From: CAYUZU01 sp964448675 | Lineage (GTDB): Bacteria > Planctomycetota > Phycisphaerae > UBA1845 > Fen-1342 | Direction of reading: 5' to 3' | Assembly (NCBI GenBank): GCA_964448675.1 | Contig: CAYUZU010000023.1 | Coordinates: 1 to 64,000 of the forward strand | Length of the DNA: 64,000 nt | Shown: positions 46,766 through 54,840 of the stretch, piece after piece | Layout of the letters: each line of letters opens with the position of its first letter | Numbering within the stretch: position 1 is the stretch's first letter | Notes under the pieces: generated by a model | What the model saw: only the letters and a program-made list of their open reading frames with translations | Told to the model about the DNA's origin: nothing | Database searches by the model: none | Translations under genes and position numbers: made by a program

Positions 46766-49517
46766 GCGCCTCCGCACCGCCGGCGCCGTGCTCGCGATCG
46801 CCCTGGGCACCGGGGCGGTCGTGTGGGTCACGTGCTGCTACGAGTCCGTGCGCCGCGCGGTCATGGAATGGGCCCAGTCGTACGTCGGCAATGCGCACGT
46901 GACCGTGCAGTCGCCGCTCGATCGCTACGACACCATTCCCGAAAACGTCGTCAGGATGGTGGACGAGGTGGCGGGTGTGGCCCACGCCGCACCGGTGCTC
47001 GTGCAGCGCCTGCCGGCGACGGTGGCCACGAACGAGCAGATGGCGGCGACCCCCGCGGGCCAGCTTCCCGACACCGAGTGGAACGAGTACCTCGACGTCC
47101 ACGGGATTGACCTGGCGCGCGAGCCGGGCGTGCGGGATTGGGCAACGCGGATCGTGCCGGGGGGACGGATGCTGCGCGCGGATGACGAACTGGCGTGCGT
47201 GCTGGAGGAATCGATCGCACGCGAGCAGGGCATCGATGTGGGCGACACGGTGATTCTGTGGCCGGGCAGCATCGAGAGCGAGTGGGTGTCCTTGGAGGTG
47301 GTCGGGCTGGTCGAGCGCCGGCGGATTGCGCACTTCGTCAAGGGGATCGCGCTGGTGCGGCTGCCGGTGCTGCAGCAGCTGTGCAGCAAGCAGACGCGCG
47401 TGACGTCGGTGGACGTCGTGCTGGCAGAGCCGACCAAAGAAGGAGTGCAGCGGACCGCGGCCCAGATCTTCAGCGAATTGCGCGGACGCGTGCCCAACGC
47501 CCAGGTGCGCAGCGTGGCCGCGCGGCTGGCGCAGGTCGAAAAGGCGCAGGAACAGCAGGAAGTCGTGCTATTGCTGTTGAGCTGTGTGGCCATGCTGACG
47601 GCGCTGTTCATCATTCTCAGCACGCTGAGCATGGGGATGGTCGAGCGCATCGGACAGATGGGACTGCTGCGCTGTGTCGGCACGACGCGCTGGCAGCTGG
47701 CGGCGCTGACGATGACAGAGGTATTCCCGCTCGGGGTGATCGGCATCGTGCTGGGCGTGCCGATCGGGTTGGGACTCACGGCCCTCACCGTCTGGCTCGT
47801 GCCGGAGTACGTCGGGGCCTTCGTGGTCAGTCTACGCGGTATCGCGAGCGCGGGCATTGCGGGGTTGGTGACGGCGCTGTTCGCGGCGGCGCTGCCGGCG
47901 CTGGCGGCCGTGAGCGTGTCGCCGCTGGAGGCCGCCCGGCCGCGGGCGCGCCAGCCGAAGTTCGTATTCCTGGTGGTGAGCTTTGTGCTCGCCGTTGCGG
48001 CGCTGGGAGCGCAATACCACATCGTCGAGCATCGCGTGCAGCGCGACCTGGACTTCATCCAGTGGTCCGCGACGGCGGTCGTGCTGTTGTATCTCGGCTA
48101 CGCGCTGGCCGCGCCGCTCCTGGTGTGGGTTGTCAGTCGGCTGGCCGTGCCGATCGTGGCGTTGCTCGTGGGGGTGCGGCTGCGCCTGTTGCAGGACCAG
48201 GTGGGGCGCGCGGTGTGGCGCTCGGCGGGAATCTGCTGCGGGCTGATGGTGGGGTTGTCGCTGATCGTCGGCCTCGTCGTATTCAATCGCAGTTTCCGCA
48301 GCGGCTGGCAGTTCCCCAAGCAATTCCCGGAGGCGTACATCTGGAGCTTCGAGCAGATCGACGCCAACGTCGATCGTGTCGTCGAAACCGTCGGTGGCGT
48401 CGAGGAATACACGGCCGCGAATGCGGTCAACGTGATTGTCGAAGAGCGGCCCGTCTTCTACCTGGAGAAGATCCTGCGCTCGATCACGTGGTTCCTGGGC
48501 ATCGAGCCCGACTCGTTTCTCGACATGGTCGAACTGAAATTCATCGAAGGCGATCCGCAGCGGGCGCGCGAGCTGTTGCGGCAGGGTGGGCACGTGCTCA
48601 TCGCCGCCGACTTCGCCCGTACGCGCCACAAGGGTGTCCACCAGGTACGCGACGAGGACGGCAACGTGATCGTCGACAACACCGTGCGCGTGCTGTTCAA
48701 CAACCGCTGGTACCGTTTCAAGGTGGCGGGTGTGATCGACTCGCCGGCGCTCGACATCGCCGCCGGCTATTTCCAGGTCGAAAGCCAGGCGCACCTGGCG
48801 GCGTCGGGGTCGGTGATCGGTACGAATGCGGACATGCAGCGGATGTTCGGCGTGTCGGGGGTGAAGCTGATCCTGCTGAACTTCGACCTGCCACCGACCG
48901 AACCCCCGCCGGATTGGGAGCCGCCGAGTTGGGCCGCGTCGCAGCGCCGGCCGAGCGATCGGTACTACAACGAGAGCCTGTCGGACGCGAGCCGCTACCA
49001 GTACTACCGCGAGATCAAGGTGCTGCTGGACCTGCGCCGCGAATTGGCGGCGTGGAATGCGAACTATGGCACGGCACGCGAGCTCAAGGACGAAATCGAC
49101 CAGGAGCTGACGCGCATGACGTACCTGCTGACGGCCGTGCCCGCAGTGGCGCTGCTGGTGGCTGCGATCGGCGTGGCCAACCTGATGACCGCGAACGTCG
49201 CCAGCCGCGAGAAGCAGATCGCGATCATGCGCGCAGTGGGCGCGACGCGCAGCCAGGTGCTGCGCATGGTGATCGGGGAGGCGCTGGTGCTCGGGCTGCT
49301 GGGCAGCGCGCTGGGCATGGGGCTCGGGCTGCACCTCGCATGGAACACGACCGCGATGACGTACGCCATGTGGGGCTTCGATGTGCCGTTCACCGTGCCG
49401 TGGGCGTTCGTGCTGGCTGCGGCGGCGTTGACGATCGGCCTGTGCATCATCGCCGGCGTGGCCCCGGCGCGACACGCGGCACGAACCAACGTCATCGATG
49501 CGCTGCACGTATCGTGA
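46722..49517 (+). CDS. ABC transporter permease, FtsX/MacB-like, duplicated
   Basis: 931 residues from ATG 46722. Seen: N-terminal TM (TAGAVLAIALGTGAVVWVT), a large periplasmic domain, then a TM block (VVLLLLSCVAMLTALFIILS, GVIGIVLGVPIGLGLTALTV), further TMs and a second periplasmic domain, ending in a second FtsX block (MTYLLTAVPAVALLVAAIGV with ANLMTANVASREKQIAIMRAVGATRSQVLRMV). About ten TM helices in all, the layout of LolE/YknZ-like MacB-type exporters with two permease modules in one chain. Probably moves lipoproteins, lipids or peptides out of the inner membrane by mechanotransmission. Coupled to the ATPase by overlap. Confidence 0.9.
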   Translation: MRHWSRIATRNWRAKRLRTAGAVLAIALGTGAVVWVTCCYESVRRAVMEWAQSYVGNAHVTVQSPLDRYDTIPENVVRMVDEVAGVAHAAPVLVQRLPATVATNEQMAATPAGQLPDTEWNEYLDVHGIDLAREPGVRDWATRIVPGGRMLRADDELACVLEESIAREQGIDVGDTVILWPGSIESEWVSLEVVGLVERRRIAHFVKGIALVRLPVLQQLCSKQTRVTSVDVVLAEPTKEGVQRTAAQIFSELRGRVPNAQVRSVAARLAQVEKAQEQQEVVLLLLSCVAMLTALFIILSTLSMGMVERIGQMGLLRCVGTTRWQLAALTMTEVFPLGVIGIVLGVPIGLGLTALTVWLVPEYVGAFVVSLRGIASAGIAGLVTALFAAALPALAAVSVSPLEAARPRARQPKFVFLVVSFVLAVAALGAQYHIVEHRVQRDLDFIQWSATAVVLLYLGYALAAPLLVWVVSRLAVPIVALLVGVRLRLLQDQVGRAVWRSAGICCGLMVGLSLIVGLVVFNRSFRSGWQFPKQFPEAYIWSFEQIDANVDRVVETVGGVEEYTAANAVNVIVEERPVFYLEKILRSITWFLGIEPDSFLDMVELKFIEGDPQRARELLRQGGHVLIAADFARTRHKGVHQVRDEDGNVIVDNTVRVLFNNRWYRFKVAGVIDSPALDIAAGYFQVESQAHLAASGSVIGTNADMQRMFGVSGVKLILLNFDLPPTEPPPDWEPPSWAASQRRPSDRYYNESLSDASRYQYYREIKVLLDLRRELAAWNANYGTARELKDEIDQELTRMTYLLTAVPAVALLVAAIGVANLMTANVASREKQIAIMRAVGATRSQVLRMVIGEALVLGLLGSALGMGLGLHLAWNTTAMTYAMWGFDVPFTVPWAFVLAAAALTIGLCIIAGVAPARHAARTNVIDALHVS

Positions 49518-49546
49518 GGGAGTTGCCAGTCGTCGGTGCCGAGTCG

Positions 49547-50623
49547 TCAGTCATCCGTGGGGTTGGCGTTTGCCGGCTGGCCGGCCTCGCGAGCCCGAAT
49601 CGCCTGGATGAGGCGTTGCACACCCTCGTCGCGCACGCCCAGGTAACGCACCGCGCACAAGACCTGGCAGCGAGCGATCTCCAACGCGCGCTGGTCGCGC
49701 CCGCGCATCAGCCACATTTCGGCGGCAGTGAGCATGTCCGCCCCCGGCGCGCTGCTGCCGTGCGGCCGCAGCGACGCGAGCACGGTCGCGATGTCATCCT
49801 CTTTCGGCGGCGCCGGCGGCTCATCGATCACCGTGCAGGCGAAATTGAACCTGGCCATCCGCCCCGGGGCAACATACAGGTGATACCAGCGGTGGTCGCT
49901 GGCCGCGAAACTGCCGTAGCGAAAGCCGCGATAGCGCGGCGTGCGGATCGGGCTTATATGCGCCGCCACGCCGTCGGGCTGCACGTCCGCCTTCATCCCC
50001 GCCAGGGCCGCGGCGGCATAGAGCGCCGGCAGCGCCATGGTCGCGGGATCGACGTCGGCGAAGTCGGTCCCGTATAGCGCCCGCACGGCGGCGTATTCGT
50101 CCTCGAAACACAGGTGATCCGGCAGGGCCGCCCGGAAACCCGCCGCGTATTCCGGATGCGCCGCGGCGAAGTCCGCGAGCCCATCGGCCGCGAAGTCGTA
50201 GTTCTCCGCCAAATCACAGAGAATCTCCGCCAGGCCGAGCGTCTGGTCCACATACAGCATCAGCCGGCAACCGCCGGCGAGCTCCACGCCCAGCCCCTCG
50301 CGAAACAGGTGGGGGTTGTGCACCGCGCGGAACAGGCTCCACGGCACGTCGACTGCATAATCGTCGACGTAGATCGCAAACACGCCGGCGGACCGCGCCG
50401 GCATCCTGATCCGCTGTGCCGGCTCGTCGAAGACGCGTGTGACGCCCCGCGCCTGGCGGGCCTCGTCCCAGGCGGCCGTCAGCCGAGCGCGAAGTTGCGC
50501 TTCGGGGGTGGCCGTGCGCCGGCGCGCCCCCTCGTGGCGGCCCGCACTATCACAACCCGTGCCACAGGTCAGCCCTGCGACCAGTGACACGACACCGATC
50601 GTTCTGAACAAGCCCGCGTGCAA
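49547..50623 (-). CDS. hypothetical lipoprotein downstream of encapsulin
   Basis: 358 residues. N-terminal signal sequence with a lipobox-like GTGC (residues about 15-24, MHAGLFRTIGVVSLVAGLTC followed by GTGC), so probably a lipoprotein. The body has no domain I recognise; there is a VDDYAVDVPWSLFRAVH segment and many aromatic and acidic residues. Two Cys (CRLMLY, CFEDEYA) occur in the body. It starts 13 bp after the encapsulin stop on the same strand and may share its transcript, but a link to iron is only inference. Confidence 0.55.
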   Translation of the reverse strand: MHAGLFRTIGVVSLVAGLTCGTGCDSAGRHEGARRRTATPEAQLRARLTAAWDEARQARGVTRVFDEPAQRIRMPARSAGVFAIYVDDYAVDVPWSLFRAVHNPHLFREGLGVELAGGCRLMLYVDQTLGLAEILCDLAENYDFAADGLADFAAAHPEYAAGFRAALPDHLCFEDEYAAVRALYGTDFADVDPATMALPALYAAAALAGMKADVQPDGVAAHISPIRTPRYRGFRYGSFAASDHRWYHLYVAPGRMARFNFACTVIDEPPAPPKEDDIATVLASLRPHGSSAPGADMLTAAEMWLMRGRDQRALEIARCQVLCAVRYLGVRDEGVQRLIQAIRAREAGQPANANPTDD

Positions 50624-50636
50624 GCAGCCACCCGCC

Positions 50637-51449
50637 CTACCGTGACGCCGCCTTGAGTTCCACAGCGGCCGCCGGTTCCAGCGTGCGGAACGTAAACGAC
50701 TCGGTGATGAACAGGTGCACTTCCTCGCTGTCGTGGCTCTGGTAACCGATGGACAGGTCCTGGCCGACGGTCATCTCGAAATCGCCGCCGCGCACCGACA
50801 TCAGGACACCGCCGTCCAGCGCCCGGCTCCACGCGATGGGGCCGCCGCCGAGCATGTCGCGCACGATGCGCCGCGGGGGATAGCCGCCCTCACCGCTCTG
50901 AATCAGCGCGTGGTACGGCTCGGTGCCGAGCACGAGGGCGTAGGGCCCGCCGATGCCCGCGGTCTGCAGCGTCTTGAGGGCCTGCGCGACGGCCTGGGCG
51001 TACTGCTTGACGTTGCCTGGCAGCCGCACGGTCTTGTGGGCGGCCGCCTGGCAGATGCCCTTGATCTGGCCCTTGTCAAAGCCCTTGAAGATCGCGGTTT
51101 CTTCAAAGAAAGCGACCTTGCGGGCGGCCTCCTCGAGCGGCTCGAGATCGACGTCCTTGCAGCCGCGGCCGGCGTTGTCCAACTCCCATTGCCCCAGCAC
51201 CAGCGGCACGCGCACCTCGATCAACGGCAGCACCGAGCGCAATCCCCAGGGCACACCACCGGACGCGGCCTTCGCCGCCTCTACGCGACCGAGATTCACC
51301 CCGGCGTGCTCCCAGCCATGCGGCCCGTCGAAATCCACCAGCGTGCGCGCCGTCAGCTGCGCCTTGAAGATCTGGCGCGCGGCCTCGTCCACCTCTTCCC
51401 AGGCTTCGGCGGTCAGCGGCGCAAACGATCGCTTGAGCAGGTCTGCCAT
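50637..51449 (-). CDS. encapsulin shell protein, family 1
   Basis: 270 residues. Forms a self-assembling HK97-fold protein nanocompartment. The N-terminus MADLLKRSFAPLTAEAWEEV, followed by DEAARQIFKAQLTARTLVDFDGPHGWEHA, is nearly the same as in Thermotoga maritima encapsulin. Further blocks GLRSVLPLIEVRVPL, WELDNAGRG, FEETAIFKGF, GPYALVLGTEPY and GGDFEMTVGQDLSIGYQSHD continue the match through to LFITESFTFRTLEP. The C-terminus is slightly longer. GGAAGG precedes the ATG, three bases after the cargo gene stop. Confidence 0.97.
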   Translation of the reverse strand: MADLLKRSFAPLTAEAWEEVDEAARQIFKAQLTARTLVDFDGPHGWEHAGVNLGRVEAAKAASGGVPWGLRSVLPLIEVRVPLVLGQWELDNAGRGCKDVDLEPLEEAARKVAFFEETAIFKGFDKGQIKGICQAAAHKTVRLPGNVKQYAQAVAQALKTLQTAGIGGPYALVLGTEPYHALIQSGEGGYPPRRIVRDMLGGGPIAWSRALDGGVLMSVRGGDFEMTVGQDLSIGYQSHDSEEVHLFITESFTFRTLEPAAAVELKAASR

Positions 51450-51452
51450 GGT

Positions 51453-51821
51453 CTATCCTTCCTTTTCAAACTTGCCGAGGCCCAGGCTCTGACCGGCACC
51501 CGAGGCGTCGGCGGCGCTGCCCTCTTCTTCGCCCTCTTCCACCGCGGTAATCGATCCCGTGGTGAACAGGTAGGTGCGGAGCTCCTCGTCGAACTTGGGC
51601 ACCATGCGGCGCAGCCATTCGAGCGCCATGGCGGCATGCTCGATCTCCTCGTCGCGGTTGTGCGCGAGAATCGCCTTGAGCTCTTCGTCGCCGGTGACGT
51701 CGACGCGCTGCTGATACCAGGCGACCGCCTCGAGCTCCTCGATCAGGCTCGCAATCGCCCGGTGCAGTTCGCGGGTTTCAGTCGACAGTTCCGACGCCGG
51801 TTCGTGGTATTCCAATGCCAT
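51453..51821 (-). CDS. encapsulated ferritin (EncFtn), encapsulin cargo
   Basis: 122 residues. EncFtn oxidises Fe(II) at an interface of two-helix chains and stores iron inside the encapsulin shell. Seen: Glu-rich helix 1 (IASLIEELEAVAWYQQRV), DEELKAILAHNRDEEIEHAA with the metal-ligand Glu and His, then EWLRRMVPKFDEELRTYLFT. The C-terminal tail SLGLGKFEKEG is a typical targeting peptide for shell docking. AGAGGA is nine bases before ATG 51821. The ORF could extend upstream but the extra residues are not ferritin-like. The gene is immediately upstream of encapsulin. Confidence 0.95.
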   Translation of the reverse strand: MALEYHEPASELSTETRELHRAIASLIEELEAVAWYQQRVDVTGDEELKAILAHNRDEEIEHAAMALEWLRRMVPKFDEELRTYLFTTGSITAVEEGEEEGSAADASGAGQSLGLGKFEKEG

Positions 51822-52347
51822 TGCGCGTATTCCTCTCTTCCTAGCGTGCGGCTCAGAGAGCGGTACCCGGGCGACCATAACGCGCCCGGCGCGCAGCGGC
51901 AAGCCGCGCCGGCCCCGCAACGCTTCGCGAGCGGCGCAGACGAAGACCCCGGACCAGCGAGGGTCCGGGGTCAAAATGAGCACGGTGTGTCGCGCGCCAT
52001 CCATGCCACAGCAGCGCGGTCGGGCGGCGGGCAGAGCAGAGGAGAGAAGCGATACCGCCCGGAGGAGGAGGCCCCACGCTGCTGACGGGGAGCCCGCTCG
52101 CGGGCCGGCGGCGACACTGTGACTCATGGTTCGTTCGCGGCGACGCCCTGCTCTTGCGCCATGACAGGTGTCGGCCGCGCGGTTTCGTCTCGCGCTCGGG
52201 CGAACTGACAGCAAAGTAATCCCCAAGTATGAGCGCAGCATGATGGCGGCGCTAAATGCGCATGCGCCGCGTCCTGCGTGAGCAAGCGCCACGCTGTTTC
52301 TGGAAAGAAGCAGTACCCCACGCACGAGACGGCGCGGCCGTTGCCGA
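51822..52347. other. 526-bp region between encFtn and msrB
   Basis: No convincing gene. It holds the hairpin at 51945-51972 and should contain the promoter of the encFtn-encapsulin operon on the minus strand; I could not identify a clear Fur or other operator. Confidence 0.5.
51945..51972. terminator. strong perfect hairpin upstream of encFtn
   Basis: GACCCCGGACC and GGTCCGGGGTC form a perfect 11-bp stem with a 6-base loop. It may terminate the msrB transcript (minus strand), or act in the encFtn leader. AAAA follows on the plus strand; there is no long U-run. Confidence 0.5.
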
Positions 52348-52911
52348 TTACGGTTTGTTCACGTCGCTTGCGTCGGTGCGCTCGCTTCCCGTCGGCTCGT
52401 CGTCCGCCGCATCAAACGCCAATGATGCCGAGTTGATGCAGTAGCGCAGGCCCGTGGGCCGGGGGCCATCGGTGAAGACGTGCCCCAGGTGGGCGCCACA
52501 GTTCATGCAAACGACCTCGGTGCGCACCATGCCCAGGGTGTGATCGGCGTTCTCGCCGACGTTGTCCTTCTCGATCGGCTGATAGAAGCTCGGCCAGCCG
52601 CAGCCCGCGTCGAACTTGGTCTCGGACGCGAAGAGCGGCTCGCCACAACAGACGCAGCGATACACGCCATCCTCGAAGTGGTTCCAGTACGCGCCGGTGA
52701 AAGCGCGCTCGGTGCCCTTCTCGCGCGTCACGTGGTACTGCATCGGCGTGAGCTTTTCACGCCACTGCTCATCGTTGTTTGTCACGTCGGCACTCGCTTG
52801 TGGGGGGGTTGCGGCGGCCGCCGCACTGGCCGACGCGGGGTCATTGTCACAGCCAAGCCCCAGCGCCGCCAGCAGCGCGCCGCCGATCAGGATTGTCCAG
52901 TGCATCCGCAT
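52348..52911 (-). CDS. msrB: peptide-methionine (R)-S-oxide reductase MsrB, lipoprotein
   Basis: 187 residues. Reduces Met-R-sulfoxide in oxidised proteins. Signal sequence MRMHWTILIGGALLAALGLG and lipobox LGLGC, so probably anchored in the envelope. Domain: WREKLTPMQYHVTREKGTERAFTGAYWNH, zinc Cys pairs in CVCCGEPLF and CMNCGAHLGH, GCGWPSFYQP, and the catalytic Cys in GLRYCINSASL. Start at ATG 52911, with GAGG upstream; ATG 52905 is also possible. It lies close to the iron-storage and DoxX/rhodanese genes. Confidence 0.94.
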   Translation of the reverse strand: MRMHWTILIGGALLAALGLGCDNDPASASAAAAATPPQASADVTNNDEQWREKLTPMQYHVTREKGTERAFTGAYWNHFEDGVYRCVCCGEPLFASETKFDAGCGWPSFYQPIEKDNVGENADHTLGMVRTEVVCMNCGAHLGHVFTDGPRPTGLRYCINSASLAFDAADDEPTGSERTDASDVNKP

Positions 52912-53481
52912 GACTGCCACATACACCTCGTTGATCAATGCGGGATCATTGCCCATCAGATGGGAACCGGTCGGACGGCACAGATATTCCCCCCGCCCGC
53001 GCAGAAGCAGGGCCGCCCTGCTCCGCAAGGCGGCCCTCGGCGCCCAGAGACCGGGTCGCGCAACAACGCACGGCGACGAAGCCCCTTCGCCCTGACGTCG
53101 CCGGGGTCACGGTCACCGCTCGGGCGCGGCATACTGCGACACGGGCGGCCGGCCCGCACGCCACCCGTGCGGCGAAGTCGTTCGGCCGCGACCGTGAATA
53201 TGGGCAGCATCAACTGCCGCCCCCCCATGCTAGGCTCCGGGGGGCGGTGATGTCCCGCCGATGTCGTCGGCGCGGGGCGCGCCGCGGCAGGCCCGAGAAG
53301 ATCCGCCACGTGGCGGCCTGTTGGCGCCCAATATCCGCCCCTGGCGCCACCGCGACCGGCCGCGGCGTGGATTTGCGGTAAGGGGCGATAACGCTGATCT
53401 TCGCGTCGGTGAAGATGCCCAGGAACAACAGTTCCCTGAATCTCTCCGCCGGATCGCGGATCTCGGGTCCAAGGTCTCGCG
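52912..53481. other. 570-bp region between msrB and the DoxX-like gene
   Basis: I see no gene with convincing coding character. It contains the hairpin at 53009-53037 and otherwise G+C-rich sequence without recognisable elements. Confidence 0.5.
53009..53037. terminator. hairpin, possible terminator of the rhodanese-doxX transcript
   Basis: AGGGCCGCC and GGCGGCCCT form a perfect 9-bp stem. No U-run, so low confidence. Confidence 0.35.
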
Positions 53482-54054
53482 TCACTCGGCCGCGACGCGG
53501 CCGGCGGCTTGCGCACGATCGGGGGGTTCGGCGGCGGGCTTGCCCGGCATCAGCAGGCCCTGCAGCGACCAGCGGTTGGGGTTGGCGATCACGAGAATCA
53601 GCGCGCCGAGCCACAGCAGCGTGTTCTCGATCACTTTCGAGCAGATGTACACCTCGCCGGTGCCGCAGCCGCAGTCGAATTTCACGTCACAGAAGCTCGC
53701 GTACGCGGCCCCCGGGGCGTTGTACAGGCCGGACGCATGGACCAGCAGCATCGGCGTAAAGAACGTCAGCATGCCGAAGATCGTCAGCGCCGCCCCGCGC
53801 GTGAAGATGCCCAGGATCAACGCCACGGCGCAGATCATCTCCAGCCAGGGCACGACAATCGCAGTCAGGTTCAGAAAGTACGGCGGCTTGATCGGCAAGA
53901 CCCCGTACTCGCGCGTGAGCTTGAGAAACTCGATCGGGTCGAGCAGCTTCATGAACGCCATGTACGCGAACATGCCGCCGACAACCAGGCGCACCAGCAA
54001 CGGCAAGGGGATCCGGATTCCGTCAACGAAGCGGACCAGGGCCGGTTCCTTCAC
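53482..54054 (-). CDS. DoxX/MauE-like membrane protein
   Basis: 190 residues, four or five TM helices. Seen: the LVRLVVGGMFAYMAFMKLLDPIEF start of DoxX-like proteins, IVVPWLEMICAVALILGIFTRGAAL, and a Cys-rich loop FCDVKFDCGCGTGEVYICSKV. Such proteins pair with rhodanese or thioredoxin partners in sulfur/thiol redox work (MauE helps disulfide formation in methylamine dehydrogenase). It begins three bases after the rhodanese stop, so the two are likely translated together. Confidence 0.82.
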   Translation of the reverse strand: MKEPALVRFVDGIRIPLPLLVRLVVGGMFAYMAFMKLLDPIEFLKLTREYGVLPIKPPYFLNLTAIVVPWLEMICAVALILGIFTRGAALTIFGMLTFFTPMLLVHASGLYNAPGAAYASFCDVKFDCGCGTGEVYICSKVIENTLLWLGALILVIANPNRWSLQGLLMPGKPAAEPPDRAQAAGRVAAE

Positions 54055-54057
54055 GGG

Positions 54058-54780
54058 TTACTCCTTACGGCCGGTCTCGTACGGCATGCCGGCCTCCTCC
54101 CAGGCCTCCCAGCCGCCGACGAAGAGGTAGATCCGGTCCCAGGGGACTTCCATCTGGAGCAGTTCGCTGCAGACGTAGAGGCTGTCCTCGCACTCGCCGC
54201 CGTGGCAGTAGACGATGACCTTGCTGGCGCCCATGACGCGATCGAGGACACTGTCCATGTACTGCTCGATGCGGTAGTAGTCGCACTGGACGGCGCCGGG
54301 GATGTGGCCCTTCTTGTAGGGGCCGTCCGCCCGGGCATCGACGAATACGTTCAGCCCGTACTCGGTTGCGTCTTCGTTGAAGATCTCGATCGCCCCTTTC
54401 ACGCCCACCACCTGCACGGGGTATTCGTTGGGATCCGGGTCCAACTCAACGGAATCCGGCCCCCCTTCATCGTCCCCTTCCGCAGCGCCCGGCCCCTCTT
54501 CGGTCCCCGGGGGCGTCGGTGCCGTCCCGTCCTCGTCCGAGCCGTTTTCACCATGGCCGGACGTGACTTCATCCCCGCCGGACTCGCCGCCGCCGTTCGT
54601 CGTAGGCTGCGCCGTCTTCTGCCCCGGCTCATGCGGCGGCTTGATCCTGACCTCCGGGGTGTAGTCCTTCATGGGATTGATATGATCGCGCTCGCGCATG
54701 GCATTGATGCTGAGCCCGACCACGAACGAAACCACGATCAGCACACCAACCTGCACCAGAATGGCTACGAATGTTCGCAT
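54058..54780 (-). CDS. membrane-anchored rhodanese-like sulfurtransferase with acidic linker
   Basis: 240 residues. An N-terminal TM helix (FVAILVQVGVLIVVSFVVG), then a roughly 75-residue linker rich in Gly, Glu, Asp, Pro and Ser, then a rhodanese domain (about 125-238): VFVDARADGPYKKGHIPGAV, the active-site loop at C192 in YCHGGECEDS, and WDRIYLFVGGWEAWEEAGMP. The loop has a second Cys (C197). It would sit outside the cytoplasmic membrane next to the DoxX-like protein and handle persulfide or thiol redox chemistry. Upstream of the DoxX gene on the same strand. Confidence 0.88.
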   Translation of the reverse strand: MRTFVAILVQVGVLIVVSFVVGLSINAMRERDHINPMKDYTPEVRIKPPHEPGQKTAQPTTNGGGESGGDEVTSGHGENGSDEDGTAPTPPGTEEGPGAAEGDDEGGPDSVELDPDPNEYPVQVVGVKGAIEIFNEDATEYGLNVFVDARADGPYKKGHIPGAVQCDYYRIEQYMDSVLDRVMGASKVIVYCHGGECEDSLYVCSELLQMEVPWDRIYLFVGGWEAWEEAGMPYETGRKE

Positions 54781-54840
54781 ATCACAATCCTAGCGAGCGT
54801 TCCCGGTTGAAGGAAACCGCCTCCCGCGACCGCACGACAA

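Noticed and set aside
47195..50077. A 960-codon plus-strand frame inside the ABC permease
   Set aside because: Other-frame shadow of the permease with Gly/Arg/Ala-rich nonsense composition.
51453..52325. A longer start for the encapsulated ferritin (frame open to 52325)
   Set aside because: The added residues are not ferritin-like, and ATG 51821 has a good ribosome binding site and matches the family start.
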